Below are positions 1-13,290 of a DNA stretch of 33,528 bases, one piece after another (within the stretch, counting starts at the first letter, position 1; every line of letters begins with the position of its first letter). Both the position numbers and the translations under genes were made by a program. Source of the DNA: Sphaeroforma sirkka (Eukaryota > Opisthokonta > Ichthyosporea > Ichthyophonida); the NCBI GenBank assembly GCA_001586965.3, contig LUCW03000536.1:2501-36028 (forward strand), given 5' to 3'. The notes beneath the pieces were generated by a model. That model ran no database searches. It was not told the DNA's origin and saw only the letters and a program-made list of their open reading frames with translations.

Positions 1-219
1 GAAAAGTTCCACGATGCCAAGGAGAGTTTTAAGAAAAAGGGCCTGTTCCATCAACTGTCCTCGCTTATGAGCGGGGTCAAGAAGAACAAGACATCCAAGA
101 GCTCCAAGGACAACACCCCGCCAAACAACTCGAAGCCTAGTACGCCTTCTGGCACTACACCAGAGCTAACTTCCGATGTCGCACAACCGCATGAGCCAGA
201 CACTACCCCAGCTGTGTGA
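1..219 (+). CDS. 3' end of a gene, hydrophilic basic C-terminal tail
   Basis: Frame 1 is open from the first base to the TGA at 217-219 (72 codons), so this is the last exon, or part of it, of a gene that begins outside the window. The visible protein starts with a Lys-rich amphipathic stretch (KFHDAKESFKKKGLFHQL) followed by MSGVKKNKTSKSSKD and a Pro/Ser/Thr-rich tail that ends in TTPAV. Third positions are often G or C (aag, ctg, tcc, gtc), unlike the AT-rich DNA downstream, which supports real coding. The tail looks disordered and has no domain I recognise. It converges with the - strand gene ending at 2715. An AATAAA at 617-622 is a possible but unproven polyadenylation signal. Confidence 0.7.
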   Translation, partial: EKFHDAKESFKKKGLFHQLSSLMSGVKKNKTSKSSKDNTPPNNSKPSTPSGTTPELTSDVAQPHEPDTTPAV

Positions 220-2714
220 AATTGCAGCGTAGAAGTCATTTCTCACGCGAACTTGAATTTCATGCGCATGCCTTGACTGTATACGCCTGTCGTAGTGTAT
301 GCGCATACTTGAATTGTGTACACATGCTTATGTATGCTGCAAATGACGATCTGTATACGAATGTATAATTGGAAATCGTTTTTGAGACGTGCCAACCTGA
401 GAAAGTAGTTTATGCAAACGGGCCTGTACCAGAACATGCAATCATGTACGAGTATTTCTCGGCGTGGAGCAATGAGATGAGGATCTGCAATCCAAATTTG
501 GGCTTTCGCACACTCGCGTCGCTATATTTGATAATCCCCAGAGAAATGCATCCATTTGTACAACGTTGTCCGATATATGCATGGAACGGGCTGGTCATAC
601 ACCATACCGGAGAGAAAATAAACACGGTGAAACAGTCGACATAGAACTGAAGTTTTGTGTATCGCGATCTTTTAGCACTCATGTTAAGCTCTATACTATC
701 GATATGTGTATCCACACTGCACCACTGTTGGAGCTTGAAGTCGAATCAGTTCGAGTCAATCAACCGCTTTTATAACACGCGTTAGTCCTTAGCAATTGAC
801 ATGGTCATAGCGATCGCAACGTGGTATTGTGTTTAGGTCGCAGGCACTCCTGTCGAGTTTACTATTCACCCCATTTCCCGACTGACCCACACTTTGTGTG
901 CCTTTGAGGGCATGACTCACTTGACCGATTTGGCAAGAACTGTGCTCCACCGTTCAATACCGATAGGGCGTTGCTCAATAGTTTCTGATGTGCAGCCAAG
1001 TGCATAGGTCAAACTCGGTTCGATTTCTACTGTGCTTCATCCATAATGCTATGGCTTATGGCGAAATATCGTATTTATCATCCATACCATGAGTATAACA
1101 AACACCTCACTAGTTGAACTAAAAATAGGTATGTGTGTATCGGATTTAAAGATTTCAGTTCTCGTTTGACAACTTTACATTTCTACTTGGTGGGATGTAC
1201 ACAAATACCCGATCTTTTAATCATGAAATCATTCAAAAGCTTCTGCCGTGTTTTTCAGTCGTTGTATGTAGGGATATATATGTTGGATTGCCTTTAAACC
1301 TTCTGTAGGTATAGTAAATATGTAGAAGCACACTGGCTATAGTAAGGCTAGAAAGACGGGCTAAACAGAAGCTTCTACCGTTTAAGGGGTCTTCGATCCT
1401 TCACTAGAGGGTGTAATGAAACCCACAAAGCTTGATTACGGAATTGATTAAGGAATCGAGTTCAGGATGTAATATGTACCAATGAGGGGTACTTCCAAGC
1501 TTACGCTTTCAGTAATACAGTTTGGAGGTATAATGAAGCCTTACGCCTTAAGTTATTTTTACTAAATAAATAGTGACTTGCAGATACGCTTTCAGTGATG
1601 AATCAAGAAAGCCAAAGAGATCTTGGTATATATGCATATATGTACTAAATATACATAGCGTGTGTATATCATGGATACTGAATGTATTTAGTACGTTTGT
1701 GTGTATCATGTATATACAACCTTTTTTGGTTAATACATAGTTGACTGGAGGTATCTGCTGTATAGTATATATTCTATTGTACTGGAGAGATACTACATAC
1801 ATCCTATCGAGAATATGTATCGACTTTGAATGTTAGGTTAAAAACAACATTTGAGAATGTAACTGTTATTGTGGCAAGTCATAAAACGGGTTGCTCTAGA
1901 AGATTGGAACAAGTGCACGGGTTTTTTATAAAAGTTATACCGGTAACATCTACGATTAACAAGTGCAGGGGTTATGTGATGAAACGTATTCGTTAGTACT
2001 TTTGATACACTGACATTGTTGATGAAAAATTAAACTTTGTGTATGGGCCCGATCGGGTGCGTACGTATTTATTTTAGCACAAACCCGTTAGCAGATAGGT
2101 ATGAATACAGGCTTGGTAACTACACAATGAAATACCTGTGTATTTCTTCCTTAAGGTACAATCCACGTGAGAATAGAACTTATGCACTCACGAGATGTGC
2201 AATATTCACAAAAAGTATTCACTTGCCTATACAGAAAGTATAAATACTTCACACGAATAAGCAAGAATATACGATGATAGGTACTAGGTTTTGCAGTTCT
2301 GAAGACAAATTCTAGGATTTTCTTGTACCTTTATAAACATCCTATTCATATCCGCAACGTGTCTACGATTACACCGCATGACTTTCAGAGCTTGCATCTG
2401 GACAAAATTGCTTGAATATAAAAGCTACATTTTGTTCACGAATTCAGTTGCACGCAAATCCACATATACAATCAATGTCATAGTACCTGTGCAACATAGT
2501 TTGGACAGCTGATAGTATCAATTGTCAATCACGAAGCTGAAAACGCGTTGGTTGTTGTGAATCCGATGTATATTAGTATATATGTATATATCAAAATATA
2601 TTTCTATATTCTACACATCGTGATCCTCAATGGTGGTAAGATAAATAAATCAAATATCTTCACCCGTACAGTCATTTCGACCCTCAGACGACACAAATTT
2701 AATATTACACCACG
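220..2714. other. intergenic region, no gene seen
   Basis: This region lies between two convergent genes. Short open frames near 369-775 and 2037-2243 have no ATG-led, biased or domain-like content and I do not call them. The sequence is unique-looking AT-rich DNA with short TATATG runs (1625-1660, 2568-2610). No RNA gene was recognised. Confidence 0.5.
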
Positions 2715-3373
2715 CTAATCTAGCGGGCTTATTTCCACGCCAGTGGCTGGGAATATTTCACTATCACAGGTAGGATCTACAATGACAAACGTCCAGGGGG
2801 ATTCGACATCCATTAATCTTTCGAGGTCACTGACAGTCTCCATAATCTTTTTTCTGCAATAAAAAATACAGTCAACAATAGACAATATTCAATCAAAAGT
2901 ACACTTTTCGGACACGAACAGCCAACAATGGTCCTGCTTTCGTATATGGATCGCTTTCTAATATACGGGAATTGGATGACATCATACGACGTGAAGCAGA
3001 GTCTTTACCCGCCCAAACGGTAGAAATGTATATGCCCATGTATATAATAAACAGTTTAAGTTTCTATATATATATATATATATATAATATATAAAGATAT
3101 ATATATATTCATGTGTGCATGTATACACAAATACATGTGTGCATGTATACATATATACATATATATTTTTATATAGATAATATATATATATGTATATACA
3201 TACATCCATGCACACATACATATACAAAAACATACATACATACATACAAACACACACACATATATATATACCTGTATATACATTCATTATAAGCATTAAT
3301 ATACATATATATTAATCTATATCTATATCTATATAACAATAACAATAATAATAATAATAATATATATATATAT

Positions 3374-3462
<89 letters not shown>

Positions 3463-4638
3463 GGTTTGTGTGGTCGAAGTGTTTAAGACACATCAAATTT
3501 CAAAATGAAGATCAATCGTCATTCAACTGTAAATAATCAGTCGCATACCTCGTCTCCTCTCCCAGGAATTCTCCAGCCTGGCTAGCATGCACACTTAGTT
3601 TGAAAACCGCGTCACCAATCAAGTTATATACTGTGTCGATGGATCGCTTCGCGTCCGCCCCAATCTCGAATTCCAGCTCTTTCACGACAATTTTGGAGTC
3701 TCTCGCCTGTAAAAACGGACGAAAAGGAAATGTCCGATTATTATTCAATTCAGAAAAACGATATCGTTTGCTGCCAATCAATCCATTGGAGCTCTATGAA
3801 ATACAGCAATATGTGGCACCCAGACAGAGGGGCGGGCCATGCCCCGTATTCTGTGACAGAATACCTCTTTACTTTTGTAGAAAGCAGAACCAATGCGAGG
3901 GTTGTATCCCACACATGTGGTACAAACCCACTGGAATCAACTTAACCACAATTTATACAAAATAATTCAAATGGGTCGAACACTCACCTTCAAACAGGTT
4001 CGCCACATATCGTCTCTGCTGGTGATTTTAAATTCGTGTTTTCTGGGCACTTTCTCCGTTGTGTCTTGCAATTTTAATTTCAGCCGGAACACCAACTGAC
4101 CGTCATTGACACCACCATCGTCTTGAACTTTATATTCAATATGAGGCAATTTCTTGATGAAGTCATCAAAAGATCCATTTATTGACGCCTCCAGCGCGTC
4201 ATTATCCTCATAGCCTAAGTCTGTGAGCACCATATTCAGTGCGATCTGACAGTGAAAGAAAGCCGTCATTAACACTTGAACAACAAAATAAATTCAAAAT
4301 CAAGCTTTGTCCACATTGATCGTACAGACATGACACGGCTCGCACATATCACGTCTTCTCGCCCGATGATAACTGACGCACAACGCTAGCTTCTAACGCT
4401 CTCTCTCGAAATCAAGACTTACAATAATACAAATAATATGCGGTATATATATATGCGAATGAGTACATGAATATATGAATATATATATACATGAATATGA
4501 TAAAAGGAATATATATATAATCACTTGTGCATATATAGTATATATACGCGCGCGTGTGCCGGTGAGCGTGAGTGTGAGTATGTATGTGAGTGAGTGAGTA
4601 GACGTGTGTATACATAAAATATGTCTACATTTATAATA

Positions 4639-4672
<34 letters not shown>

Positions 4673-4863
4673 CGGGTTTGTGGCTGCGAGTGTGACTACA
4701 TACACAGTAGATGTACGCATACATTAGGTCCATGTGTGTGTATGTACACGTGGGTGTATATATATATTTATATATACATATATGTAAAATACATACAAAT
4801 ATATATGCAAATAGATATGTATGTTTATGCCTATAACATATGTATGAATGTATATATGGAAGT

Positions 4864-4900
<37 letters not shown>

Positions 4901-4950
4901 GCATCTATATATATACATACATATATACACATACATATATATATATATAT

Positions 4951-4996
<46 letters not shown>

Positions 4997-5016
4997 ATTC
5001 TACAAATATTCATACA

Positions 5017-5054
<38 letters not shown>

Positions 5055-5106
5055 GTGTGAATATATATACACACACACAGATATATATTTATATGTGAAT
5101 ATATAT

Positions 5107-5138
<32 letters not shown>

Positions 5139-5408
5139 TCAACATTCTAACATTCTACAAATATTCATACAACATATATATATATATATATAGATATATA
5201 TATATATATTATATATATATATAAATATATTATATATGTATAAATATATATATTCAATATTCTACGAATATTCGTACAACACACACATACACACACATAT
5301 ATATATATGATATATATATATATATATATATATTCAATATTCTAATATTCTACAATTATTCATACAACACACACACACTAGCCACACGCACACGCACACG
5401 CACACACG

Positions 5409-5439
<31 letters not shown>

Positions 5440-5476
5440 GTCTTAATATCTGTTCATCTATATATATTTACATATA

Positions 5477-5508
<32 letters not shown>

Positions 5509-5586
5509 AATGTCTTTATATCTGTTCCTATATATATATATATATATATTACATAATATATATGTATATGCATATATCGTTGATAA

Positions 5587-5630
<44 letters not shown>

Positions 5631-5962
5631 TGTGATTATATGTGTGTGCTTATGTGTATCTACTATAGCCGTAGTATGCGATACTCGGTAAAGCCTTGTT
5701 CACTGCAGATATATCATACCTCCACTGGGATCCAGGCATGCTCCCCTGCAGCAAAGTTAACATCCTCACACGTTTGCTCTAGCTCGTCGAGGATACGTGC
5801 AATTTCCTGATGACTCACGTCAACACCAAAATTCTCAATCAGCTCCGAGAGACAAGGTTCCATGAGATGTCCTTTTTGGCGAAAATCAACACCTTGATAG
5901 CCCTCGCTATCAAACAATGATTCACTTGTTTTATCCGACAAAGGATTGCGTACGGTATCCAT
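2715..5962 (-). CDS. four-exon gene, 265-aa protein with a ZPR1-like C-terminal module
   Basis: Exons on the - strand are 5962-5720, 4245-3988, 3706-3549 and 2853-2715 (243+258+158+139 nt, 266 codons with the TAG). Donors are GTATG, GTGAG and GTATG; acceptors are CTGTCAG, TTTACAG and ATTGCAG. Phases are 0, 0 and 2, and the frame is kept throughout. Residues 1-81 (exon 1) are acidic and helical-looking. Residues ~82-150 ([19 protein letters not shown]...) match nothing I know. Residues ~155-260 follow the order of the ZPR1 module: [19 protein letters not shown], then [17 protein letters not shown], and a closing [15 protein letters not shown], which parallels ZPR1's pFtLilDDPxgNS. The ZPR1 zinc finger (CxxC...CxxC) is absent, so zinc binding is not expected. 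The exon model is strong; the family assignment is tentative. Introns are 1474, 281 and 695 nt, the first and last dominated by TA/CA repeats. Confidence 0.75.
3063..3456. repeat. TA/TACA/TAA microsatellite in intron 3
   Basis: Compound simple repeat made of (TA)n, (CATA)n at about 3230-3250, (ATA)n at about 3342-3360, then (TA)n, closing with (TG)n. It lies wholly inside the last intron of the four-exon gene. Confidence 0.9.
4443..5635. repeat. long TA/CA/CG-CA compound microsatellite in intron 1
   Basis: About 1.2 kb of the 1474-nt first intron is simple sequence: (TA)n blocks, (CA)n blocks (5020-5039, 5110-5122, 5398-5428), a CACACG-type block at 5381-5410 and TATG/GTGA variants. Open frames here encode only Ile/Tyr/His/Thr repeats and are not genes. 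Confidence 0.9.
4989..5372. repeat. higher-order cassette repeat (TTCAATATTCTACAAATATT core)
   Basis: Four copies of a TTCAATATTCTACAAATATT-like core followed by CATACAAC begin near 4991, 5139, 5253 and 5333. Each core is followed by CA and TA dinucleotide runs of different length. Copies 2 and 4 carry a duplicated TCTAACAT/TCTAATAT segment. The core contains the palindrome AATATT/GAATATTC. Spacing shrinks from 148 to 114 to 80 nt because the dinucleotide spacers differ. Confidence 0.8.
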
Positions 5963-6531
5963 CGTAAATGATCAAATCTAAAGTATTGTGAATTATTGCA
6001 AATGCAAGCTAAGCAGTGCTTATTTATAATGAGGTATGTGCCAGCTTCTTGGAGGCAATATATATGTACTGTTGTCTTTGTCTGTTCATGCAAACTTCAC
6101 ACTTATCCAATGCAGGTGGCCTCTGTCCAATTTAAAAAAAGAGTAGGTTTATTTTTACAGTATGTATGTACAATTGTACACACATATTTATGTAGTTCCA
6201 AAACAAAAACCAATAAAAGGTCGACCATGATTTGGAATTTTGGAGTCTTGGAACTTTTTTTTTTAAAACGAATACCCGATACACCAAGCTCATCACCCAA
6301 TGATCAGTACTGAAATGGACCGACTTCAAGCATATGTATTTCTCAGTGGCCTAAATACAAAGTTTTTAAATACACGTGTATATAAATAAATAAAAATTCA
6401 CTAACGCCCCATGGGTCATCAATTTGTCTTGGGACAAAAAGCCCGAACAATGTAAAAAAAATATGGACGGAGAGAGGGGAGGGGGGGAATTTTCACTATA
6501 GAGGTTGACCCAGAGGTACATACATACATAC
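5963..6531. other. upstream region of the four-exon gene, no gene seen
   Basis: DNA upstream of the ATG at 5962. It holds A/T runs (6130-6140, 6256-6268) and a G/A-rich strand asymmetry at 6466-6490. No recognised promoter element and no coding sequence. Confidence 0.4.
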
Positions 6532-6744
6532 CTAACAGACCTTCCTGGCATCCAAATACGTGTAGTCTATCGGCGTTTATAAGTGCGCCTATAGCGAGTT
6601 TGAAGTTGTGGACATGTATTTCAGGTAAATACCTCATATTCTCACTGGTACAAAAGTTTCTGGTTAGAATTTGAGGTCCTCGAAATACACGTCCAGGCTC
6701 GCTATACCGCACATATAGGCCCCCATAGACCATCAAGTAGTATG
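6532..6744 (-). CDS. exon-like block of an unidentified gene
   Basis: On the - strand a 213-nt block reads open for about 70 codons with ordinary, non-repetitive composition ([13 protein letters not shown], then [20 protein letters not shown]). It is bounded by an acceptor-like GCATTATAG (exon from 6744) and a donor-like TTAG|GTATGT (exon to 6532); the entry phase needs one base from an upstream exon. Its composition differs sharply from the microsatellites on one side and the G/A-rich strand on the other. No partner exon was found, because both flanks are simple or AT-rich sequence. The product is not recognised. It could be one exon of a gene with long repeat-filled introns, or a gene fragment. 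Confidence 0.3.
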
Positions 6745-6781
6745 CTATAATGCCAGAAAGATGTGTTATGTATGGATATAT

Positions 6782-6782
6782 T

Positions 6783-6825
<43 letters not shown>

Positions 6826-6846
6826 ATAATATATATATGTGTTTGT

Positions 6847-6895
<49 letters not shown>

Positions 6896-6964
6896 TATAT
6901 GTGTGTGTGTGATGGGTGTCCTGGGTGGGATTAACATCAGTAAAATATATATGTATATAATATC

Positions 6965-7047
<83 letters not shown>

Positions 7048-7110
7048 ATATTATTACATAATATAATATATATACACATATATAATACACATACATATAT
7101 ATGTGTATGT
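6782..7110. repeat. TA microsatellite with CA/TG islands
   Basis: Long (TA)n arrays at about 6782-6816, 6858-6898 and 6970-7034, separated by (TG)n or (CA)n and a short non-repetitive bridge (GATGGGTGTCCTGGGTGGGA) at about 6910-6930. Confidence 0.9.
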
Positions 7111-8215
7111 TGTAACACGCATATATTAATATTATATTATATATGTACATACATATAACCAATAATGCATAATATGTAGCCGTAATAGCCAATATACAAT
7201 AATGTATCATTATTGCACATATTACACGCCAATCATACGCAATTGCATATGTTATGCATTATGTGTGCATGTAATGCCATTAATAATATTACATACACAT
7301 ACTTAATGTATGTAATACGTGCCACAACTAATGATGTACAATTATGTATGTAATAATAATATCAACATGCAATATATCAAGCCAATAATAATAATAATAT
7401 TATATGTTACAATAATAATATATGGCAATCATAATATTAATAATACATATTATTAATTGTGTTGGCAATAACCAATAATGTAACAATAATAATACTAACC
7501 ATATAATAATATTAACCAACCAATAATATTAATATGTGTCATATGTGTAATATTAACATAATAATAATAATAATAATAATATTAACACATGCAACCAATA
7601 ACATAATAATAATCAATGTTGGCCATGCATGTATGTATATGTTGTGTATATTATTGTTTTATAATATTACACAACAATAATAGCAATATAATAGCCACAA
7701 TACTGCACAATACACAATATGTACATGCAATATGTAATAATCATAATAATGTTATGCAATGCATATGTATTATTTGTACGTGTTACGCAATGCATATGTA
7801 GCCAATATGCCAATATGCGCACATACACACATGTAATATGTATGTAATATTGTATATTAATATATAATATCGCCATTAATATTTAATATATAGCATAACA
7901 TTATACATAATAATAATACCAATAATAATAATATATATATAATATCATAATAATACCATGTAATAATAATAATAAATGTCAATAATATATAATAATAATA
8001 TATAATAATAATATATAATAATATATATATATAATAACAATGTATATATATAATAATATAATATATACAATATATATATATATAATATATATATATAATA
8101 TATAATATATATATATACATATATATAATATATATATATATATATGCAATATACACATCAATATATATATATACTACATATACAAATATATATATACTAC
8201 ATATACAAATAGAAT
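7111..8215. repeat. cryptically simple AT-rich block (AATAAT / GCATAT words)
   Basis: About 1.1 kb built almost entirely from short words: AATAAT, CCAATA, GCATATG, GTAATATT and TATA. There are (AAT)n tracts at 7385-7400, 7558-7582 and 7975-8035. Open frames here are low-complexity Ile/Tyr/Asn and are not genes. Confidence 0.8.
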
Positions 8216-9435
8216 GCATGAAGCATATATCTATCGAAATGGACAACTAAAAAGTTGGCAACTAGCGAGGACCCACTGTACCCACAGTCCCACACTGCTA
8301 AAGTTTTTAAAAATATTATTTACGCCAAATAAATAAAATTTAAATAGATACAGACAAAAAATACCGTAAAGCTCTTCTCAGGTCACCGACTCACCGGCCT
8401 CACCCACTTCGGCTTCGGGACCTGGGAGTCATGTACTCATGTTTCAAAAGATATTTTGAAAACAAACACTGCTCGAGAGGTTGATGGAGATACGTATATC
8501 AACCACAGGCATTCCAAAACAAATTTGGATGGGTACCAGGTTTTGGGTGGAGAGGGGATGTTTTTAGCTAGATTTTTCTCTCGAAAATTTTTCTGCTGCC
8601 TTAGTTGAGAAGTTGGCTCTAGTCCAAACCCATCTACTGTGTTTGATTACTTGATTACATGTGCAAAGTTTTAGAACTAGCAGGTATGTGCTGTCGTTCG
8701 AACTGCTCTGCTGTGCACCATCCTCGTATTTCATACGAATTGCAAATGGCGAAGCTCCGGATTGTTTGGGTCGTCTCCCACCTTATGATTGCACTAAAGC
8801 TTAGGAAACTCATCTTTTTGGTGCATACGTTGATCCACGGCATGGTTGTAAATGCTGGCCGCTTAGAATCTGCACATTGTGTACTTCGCGTGGTTGCGTA
8901 GTTGCGTAGGTGTGTACTTCGCGGAGTATGTATATGACTGTCCTGACTCCTGAGTAAATTGTATTTTTTATAAATTTTGAGAGAGAGAAAGAGAGAGTCT
9001 CTGGCCTCTTTTATATATAACAAATAGTATAGGAAAAGATGTAATTTTTAATACTTTTTATAGCTTTTTATTTAATTTTGTAAACAAGAGTAAATAATTC
9101 AAAAAACAAATGAAGTGCAAAAAAGAATCTGTTGGGGGTTTTTTTAAACCTGTGTATTTTGCTATAAAAAAATGACGTTAAAACCTTTATATATAAAAAT
9201 CGTGCAAATAAATATGCGTTTCCATTCAACTTTTTTTTTCAGTTTTATGTATATGTATTCTACGGCCGTTGTTGCGCTTTTTTTTTTTTTTAAAATATAA
9301 GTTTTTTTACTTTTACTTTTCAAATTCTTCTGCTGAAGTCCTGAAGTTTGAAGATGGCCTGGGCCTGATTCGCGGGCCAGTGCGGGCTCACGGCCTGTGA
9401 ATCTGTGAGTCTGTGACTGTAACGCGGTCACGTCA
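8216..9435. other. gene-poor region, possible decayed coding remnant
   Basis: There is no confident gene. On the - strand about 8655-9023 is open for 122 codons with non-repetitive composition, including MPWINVCTKKMSFLSF, but no domain was recognised and the + strand is also open across much of it. The rest contains oligo-T/oligo-A runs (9229-9238, 9279-9293), a GAGAGA run at 8980-8998 and patches rich in GACTC/CTCAC words (8385-8440). Confidence 0.35.
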
Positions 9436-9463
9436 CTCACGGCTCACGGCTCACGGCTCACGG
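9436..9463. repeat. tandem heptamer (CTCACGG)4
   Basis: Four perfect tandem copies of CTCACGG, preceded by related CGGTCACGTCA and followed by TCTCAAAGACTCAACCC. A GC-rich island within AT-rich DNA. Confidence 0.85.
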
Positions 9464-9857
9464 TCTCAAAGACTCAACCCAGACCCCATTACATTATTCG
9501 TTAAACGCTTAAATTAAATTCTTTTTACGTTATTCGTTGAGCGTTTATATCTATGTACTGTGGCCCAAAACTACTATGGGGTCTATACTCTAGTTAAATT
9601 TTACTACTGAATTTGATATAGGCCCGAAATTGATGTTTTGTTTTTGGGATCCAAACCTAATTTTGGTTTTTTTTTCTTGAAAGACAATATCTGGATTGGT
9701 AACAACTGGCTTGGAGAAGGGTATAGAGTATTTATAGGCGCCTGCCTCCTATTTTTTTTGGGAGAAATGTTAGCAGAAACAAAATTCGATTTGGAACCGC
9801 CCTATTGTGATATCTTGGTGATTAATTAGTCCTAAAGCCTATTTACATATGGCATAG
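9464..9857. other. AT-rich spacer, nothing recognised
   Basis: No ATG-led biased frame, RNA gene or repeat was recognised between the heptamer array and the next TA array. Confidence 0.4.
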
Positions 9858-10010
9858 TCTGGTATATATAAAAATATATATATATATATATATATATATT
9901 AAATATTATATAAATATATATATATATATATATAAAAATATATAGAAATATTATATTTATATATATATAAATATACATAAATATATATAAATATATACAT
10001 ATATATATAC

Positions 10011-10069
<59 letters not shown>

Positions 10070-10163
10070 CATATATATATATAAATATATAAATATATAA
10101 ATATATATAAATATATACATATATATAAATATATGCATATATACATGTATATATATATATATA
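9858..10163. repeat. TA/TAAA/TACA microsatellite
   Basis: Continuous TA-based simple sequence interrupted by AAATA and CATA variants, with a pure (TA)n core near 10021-10057. Confidence 0.9.
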
Positions 10164-10511
10164 TGACAAAAGGTCAGCTCTATGAAAATGTTTCAGCTGA
10201 GATAGCTAGTAAGGAATAAATAAAAATGATATACATACGCACCTCTACTATCCTCATTCATCTAAAATATCATTTTGAAATATTCATACATACTTGCGGT
10301 CATGGTTTGTAAGAATATTGGCCGACTCAACAGCCCATAATGGCCGGTCCAGACCATCATATTGACCACATTGACTGGCGGAATTTTTTTATTGCAGTTT
10401 TAGCTTCATTATATCAGGTCGATCACCACCATGAAAACGGTTTTTCCAAATTCAAATTATTTCACCGTCAAAATCGGGGTTGAAGAAATCTCTTAAAGGT
10501 GATTGCACCAT

Positions 10512-11754
<1,243 letters not shown>

Positions 11755-12245
11755 CCCTTTAGCAACTTCGGCCTTACCTCAGCCTCTGCTGAAACCTCAA
11801 CAACTTGACGTTGAAGTGCATCACTGTCTGCATTCTTGAGGGCGTATTAATCGCTGTCACTGGTTGCTTTTGTCTCTTTATCAGGTACATACTCCTCGTC
11901 TTGTATGACAGGACGGAATCGAATGTCAGGACCACGCAGTAAATGCCACTTATCCCTGCCCCCACTTAAATGCTTGGACTTTTGCGGTGACATATGTGTA
12001 TACACTTGTATAAATTGTACTATTGATAATACTACTAGGACTCAGACATTGTTTGCACACTATTTTTAAAACCAGAACGAAAAGTATTTTCATACTTCTG
12101 ACATTTCGACCGACCCTAGAGATGGCGCGGCGTGTCGAAATCTGGCCACAAAAGTGAGGACTCAGAGGAAGGCGGTCGGGCATAAATAAAAACTTCGACC
12201 TGTCCCAAGTCCTAAATCTCAAGTACAGTAAAAATTGCCCTGGTC
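11755..12245 (-). repeat. interspersed repeat copy A, decayed coding remnant
   Basis: Read on the - strand, this stretch aligns colinearly with 13290-12735. Shared landmarks are GGCCAGA followed by ATGTGTCAGAAGT-like sequence, a TTTAAAAAT run, and a block beginning GGGATAAGTGGCAT with CTGCGTGGT. In that block the frame reads GRDKWHLLRG...RFRPV, then YVPDKE and SDSD, before a stop. The second copy keeps the same residues, so the repeat derives from an ORF. The acidic serine-rich stretch after YVPD resembles the N-terminal region of some transposases, but the family is not identifiable from this piece. Confidence 0.6.
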
Positions 12246-12734
12246 CTCTAATTTCCGGTATGTATTTTCTTTTTATGTTTAAAAAAAAAAAGCGGCTCTC
12301 TTTTTTTGGTTCAGCAATTCGTGTGCATGAGAGTTTATACCGACATATAGACGAGTTAGCGACTGTACAATGTACGTATTGATATGATGACTAATTGACT
12401 TCTGTCTATATCTCTATGACTGTATAATGATCGTTACCTTTTGAGAGTAAAGTACTAAAGTGTAAAGAATCAGTAGATTTTGAGAACTGAACTCTCTCTG
12501 AAAAAGAGTCCTATTGTCCTACTGAGTAGTAGAGAGTAGCAGTAGAGAGAGAGAGACTTCGAAAGTTCGGTGGCTGACTCAGGACTGGTTGTGTGCATCA
12601 TGTAGTACTGTAGTGCGTGTATGGTGCAGTCACATTTTTCAAAAAAAAAATATAAAAGATATTCCACTATAACTATTTTAAAGTCTCTTTTTAAAAATAC
12701 ATACGTTAAAAAAAAAAGTCGGATCGCAAACTCA

Positions 12735-13290
12735 CACAGGGGTATGTATGTATTTGTCGAATAAAAAATTAGGAAGCCAAAACTGCATAATTTGTTGGAT
12801 TTGCCGTACCTTCGCTCTTTTGCGCCTTTGTGTTCTTTCTTCTGTCCCTTCATAATACTTGTACCCTTTGGCATCTGTGTACTCCTTAACTGCCTCATCC
12901 CCATCTTTACAACCTTCTGTACTGTACTTCACAGATATCGTCGTCGTTGAGATCACTATCGCTAAAACTTGACGCATTTTCCTCTGCATCTGGTACATAA
13001 GTTTCTACCTGTGCGACTGGTCGAAACTGATTGCCATAACCACGCAGAGAGTGCCTCTTGTCCCTCCCACCTCTTCAAAAGCATATATATACGGACGTGT
13101 TCAATACTAAATGCTTGTGATTGCCATAAACATTCACATTTTTAAACAAGAGGGAACAACAACTTCAAACTTCTGACACATGGACTGATCTTATAATAGC
13201 TCGGGCACATCGATTTCTGGCCTCAAAAGTCCAAAATTCGTGCTGGAAGACGAGTGTCTTTTTTTTCTTCAAGTTTCATCGTGCAGGGCA
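12735..13290 (-). repeat. interspersed repeat copy B, decayed coding remnant
   Basis: Second copy, about 1.1 kb from copy A and in the same orientation. The conserved frame reads GRDKRHSLRGYGNQFRPVAQ, then YVPDAEENAS and FSDSDLNDDD, and continues to a stop. The copies agree at G-R-D-K, H-x-L-R-G, F-R-P-V, Y-V-P-D and S-D-S-D, while the DNA around them has drifted with indels. On the upstream side both share a GGCCAGAAATCGA-like block and a GTGTCAGAAGT block. Confidence 0.6.

Noticed and set aside
369..775. Two overlapping + strand frames downstream of the first gene
   Set aside because: No in-frame ATG at the start of the first, opposite strand equally open, no recognisable sequence; more likely 3' UTR or intergenic.
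4736..5193. Long open frames of Ile/Tyr/His/Thr repeats in several frames
   Set aside because: They are direct readings of TA/CA microsatellites inside an intron; the same happens at 6419-7210 (left part), 7857-8246, 9832-10169, 10468-10849, 18760-19406 and 20405-20981.
8655..9023. 122-codon - strand frame as a gene
   Set aside because: Both strands are open, no domain, and other frames read equally plausible residues; at best a decayed transposon piece.
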